This document shows, in pieces, positions 60,968 to 64,000 of a stretch of 64,000 nucleotides of DNA. Made by a program: the position numbers and the translations under genes. Under the pieces are notes generated by a model that had not been told where the DNA came from, did no database searches, and saw only the letters and a list, made by a program, of their open reading frames with translations. The DNA comes from Desulfobacteraceae bacterium Eth-SRB1 (GTDB lineage: Bacteria > Desulfobacterota > Desulfobacteria > Desulfobacterales > ETH-SRB1). The stretch covers positions 1,059,127 through 1,123,126 of the forward strand of contig RPGP01000040.1 of NCBI GenBank assembly GCA_004193555.1, in the 5' to 3' direction. The first letter of the stretch is position 1. Every line of letters begins with the position of its first letter.

Positions 60968-63900
60968 ATGAAAAATATTTCAATGAACGACCTGACATTT
61001 GACCCGCAATGGCAATACGAGAATCCGCAAACCAAAGTGGCCTACCGCAACGGAATCATTGCCGGGTCCCTGTTCTTTTCTTCTATGAGCGGAAACATCA
61101 CCATTGAGGATGCCGGATCCGTTGTTGAGGTTCTGGAAAGGGTATTTGCCAAAGGCAGGTTTGATAATACTGCCTATGTGCGCATTGCCGATTATAGCGG
61201 CATTATACGGGGATCGTTCATGGCGCGGCAAAAGTATGCGCGTACGCTCCAGCGTATCAACAGAGAGCATAACTGCAGGCCTTCTGTTACCTATATATGC
61301 GGTGCAAATGCTATAACTCGGGCAACACTGCTGTTTGCGCAAAAAATAATGCAAGTGAATTTTATATTTGTTTCCACTGTTGACGAGGCGTTTGAGCTGG
61401 CCAATACTTCTCGGCCCGCTCATGATGACGATATAGAATTGTCGCGTGAGGCTGACAAGAGCGTGGCTGTTTCGCAGAAAGACATAGATGCACTGGTGCA
61501 ATTGACCGGATCTGCTGTTTGGGATGAATCACCTGATAACAGCGCTGTCATAGATGCCGGCAGCCCCCTCAATACTCTTTATCAGGCGTTGCAGGAAGCC
61601 AGCTGTGATATGCGCGAGTTGATACAGAGGGAAAGAGAGGAGATTGCCGAGCGCAAGCGGGCAGAAGAAGCAGCCGGGACGGAGAACGCCAAGCTTTCCG
61701 CTATGATTTCCGGCATGGACGAAGGAGTGGTCTTTGCGGATGCCGATGACAGGATCGTGGAGGTCAACAACTACTTCTGTAACTTTGTGGGCAGAGATCG
61801 GGAAGCTATTGCAGGGAAGAATATCGAGGAATTCCACTCAGGCGCTGTGCTTGAAAAAGTTCGAAAACATATCTCCTCTTTCCGCAAGAGCCCAGGTTCG
61901 GACCCCGTTGTCATACAAAGGTCATTGGGAAAGTCAGAAGTCATCTTCCGCATTCAGCCCATCTATTTGGATGGCCGGTATGTTGGGATTCTCCTGAACG
62001 TCGTTGACGTGACCGAACTTGTCATGACACGCCGTGAAGCTGAGGATGCCAGCCGCGCCAAAAGTGAATTTTTGGCCAACATGAGTCACGAGATCCGCAC
62101 ACCCATGAACGGAATAATCGGCATGACAAACCTGGCCTTAGACACCGATTTGACCAGACAGCAGCAGGAATACCTGAAAATGGTGAAAATCTCAGCAGAC
62201 TCCCTGCTTTCAATTATAAATGACATTCTGGATTTTTCCAAGATCGAAGCGCATAAGATGGAGCTGGAAGAGATCCAGTTTAACCTGCGCAACACCGTGG
62301 GAAATGCCGCTGATATGTTGGCGGTTAATGCGCACGAAAAGGCATTGGACTTTATGTTCCATATCAAATCCGACGTGCCCACAGCGCTCACGGGAGACCC
62401 TACCAGACTTCGCCAGATTATTGTAAATCTAACTGGAAATGCCATCAAGTTCACTGAAGAAGGGGAGGTGGTCATCCTGGTAGCAATGGAAAAGAAAGAA
62501 GAGTCTTCGGCGCTTTTACATTTCATGGTATCGGATACGGGCACGGGCATTCCCGCTGACAAGATAGATACAATTTTTGAAAGCTTTACCCAGGCAGATG
62601 GATCAACTACCCGGAAATACGGGGGCACAGGACTGGGCATGGCCATCTCTAAACAGTTTGTGGAGATGATGGGAGGGCGCATTTGGGTAGAAAGCCCGTC
62701 ACATTTTGGATTGGGGGATGCGGAAAACCAAAATCCAAAATCCAAAATCGGAGGTCCCGGCAGCACATTTCACTTTACCGTTCGTTTCGGGTTGAGTCCG
62801 GCAAAGGCAGGAGAAGCGGTCGTGTTGAGCCGGCCTGATCTTTCAGGAAAGCGGATTCTCATCGTGGACGACAATGCCACAAACCGTTTTGTCTTTCAGG
62901 AAATGACCTCTTTATGGGGATTGTTGCCGGAAGAAGCGGAAGACGGGTATCAGGCCCTTGCCATGATTGATCGGGCATATGACTCCGGCGAATCTTACAA
63001 GCTTGTCCTTCTGGACTTACAGATGCCAGGACTGGACGGATTTGCTGTGGCAAGGAGAATAAAAGAAATGTCTTTCGGGAAGAATATACCTATAATACTG
63101 CTGACCTCTTTGGGGCAGAGAGGGGATGTAGCGCACTGCAGGGAGGTGGGAATATCGGGGTATTTGCATAAACCGGTCAAGCAGTCGGAGCTTTTGGATG
63201 CCATCATGATGGCCATGGGCAGCCCTGAAAAAGAAGAGACTCCTGTTATTACCCGCCATACGATTCAGGAGGCTCGAATGAGACTCAACATTCTGTTGGC
63301 CGAGGACAACCCGATTAATCAGCGGCTTGCGCAGGAGCTTTTAGAGACAAGGGGGCACAGGGTTGTTTTGACTTCAAACGGAAAGGAGGCTGTGGATGCT
63401 TTTGAGAAAGAACGGTTTGACCTGATCCTGATGGATGTGCAGATGCCTGAGATGGACGGATTCGAAGCCACGCGACAAATCCGCAATCTGCAATCTGCAA
63501 TCCAAATTCCAAATTCCAGATTCCAAAAAGTTCCTATTGTGGCGATGACTGCTCATGCCATGAAGGGAGACAGGGAGAAGTGTCTTGCGGCCGGGATGGA
63601 TGATTATGTGCCAAAGCCGATAAATGCGGAAGATCTTTTTGGTGTTATCGAAAAATTGACTCATGGACTGCAGGATAAGAAAGAGCCTTCTATTCCCAAA
63701 AAGATGGATGAGACAGTATCTGAAGATGTTTTTGACCTGTCAAAGGCTCTTGAGGTTGTTGTTGGAAAAAAGGAACTTTTTTATGAGATAGCAGATATGT
63801 TTTTAGAGAATCTGCCCGAAAATATTGCCGATATTAAAGAGAAAATTGCGGCAGGTGATATGCAGGGCCTGGAGAAGGCTGCCCACAGCCTGAAGGGTTC

Positions 63901-64000
63901 TGTAGGCAATTTTGGCGCAGAGCTGGCATATAAGGCAGCGTATCGTATGGAGAAGGTAGGGAGTGACGGAAAACACGCTGAAGCCGGGGAGGCGATGCAG
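60968..64000 (+). CDS. hybrid sensor kinase (PAS-HisKA-HATPase-REC-REC-Hpt), truncated by window end
   Basis: Open frame from ATG 60968: [85 protein letters not shown]. Not in the ORF track because no stop lies in the window. Confidence 0.92.
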   Translation, partial: MKNISMNDLTFDPQWQYENPQTKVAYRNGIIAGSLFFSSMSGNITIEDAGSVVEVLERVFAKGRFDNTAYVRIADYSGIIRGSFMARQKYARTLQRINREHNCRPSVTYICGANAITRATLLFAQKIMQVNFIFVSTVDEAFELANTSRPAHDDDIELSREADKSVAVSQKDIDALVQLTGSAVWDESPDNSAVIDAGSPLNTLYQALQEASCDMRELIQREREEIAERKRAEEAAGTENAKLSAMISGMDEGVVFADADDRIVEVNNYFCNFVGRDREAIAGKNIEEFHSGAVLEKVRKHISSFRKSPGSDPVVIQRSLGKSEVIFRIQPIYLDGRYVGILLNVVDVTELVMTRREAEDASRAKSEFLANMSHEIRTPMNGIIGMTNLALDTDLTRQQQEYLKMVKISADSLLSIINDILDFSKIEAHKMELEEIQFNLRNTVGNAADMLAVNAHEKALDFMFHIKSDVPTALTGDPTRLRQIIVNLTGNAIKFTEEGEVVILVAMEKKEESSALLHFMVSDTGTGIPADKIDTIFESFTQADGSTTRKYGGTGLGMAISKQFVEMMGGRIWVESPSHFGLGDAENQNPKSKIGGPGSTFHFTVRFGLSPAKAGEAVVLSRPDLSGKRILIVDDNATNRFVFQEMTSLWGLLPEEAEDGYQALAMIDRAYDSGESYKLVLLDLQMPGLDGFAVARRIKEMSFGKNIPIILLTSLGQRGDVAHCREVGISGYLHKPVKQSELLDAIMMAMGSPEKEETPVITRHTIQEARMRLNILLAEDNPINQRLAQELLETRGHRVVLTSNGKEAVDAFEKERFDLILMDVQMPEMDGFEATRQIRNLQSAIQIPNSRFQKVPIVAMTAHAMKGDREKCLAAGMDDYVPKPINAEDLFGVIEKLTHGLQDKKEPSIPKKMDETVSEDVFDLSKALEVVVGKKELFYEIADMFLENLPENIADIKEKIAAGDMQGLEKAAHSLKGSVGNFGAELAYKAAYRMEKVGSDGKHAEAGEAMQ

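Overview
The window looks like a chromosomal segment from a sulfate-reducer-like deltaproteobacterium (Desulfobacterales-type gene content; taxonomy is inference). About 0-40 kb is mostly housekeeping: radical SAM/SPASM-TPR pair, acnA, rho-rpmE-prfA-prmC, rpsB-tsf-pyrH-frr-uppS-cdsA-dxr-rseP, purL-purQ, a minor-pilin operon, groES-groEL, hflK-hflC, two tRNA-Ser genes, dnaX-ybaB-recR and murI. About 40.9-46.7 kb is an accessory patch with DUF4143-type AAA ATPases and decayed PAS/REC/DUF4143 fragments. About 46.7-64 kb is a two-component and chemotaxis locus: a sigma-54 activator, then HD-GYP, cheR, mcp, cheW, cheD, cheY, cheB, cheA, cheC, a second HD-GYP and a hybrid kinase cut by the window end. 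The most unusual signal is a set of short repeats that differ in sequence but share a 7-nt period. They fill many intergenic gaps, often as hairpin arms. They supply a stop or start codon in places and appear to have inserted in-frame into prmC and twice into the hybrid kinase. Several MITE-like families are also present. The ORF track misses a 32-aa AURKAIP1/COX24 (bS22-like) ribosomal protein ORF, a SPASM-like TPR protein at the left edge and the hybrid kinase at the right edge. All calls are from reading sequence only; no searches were run.
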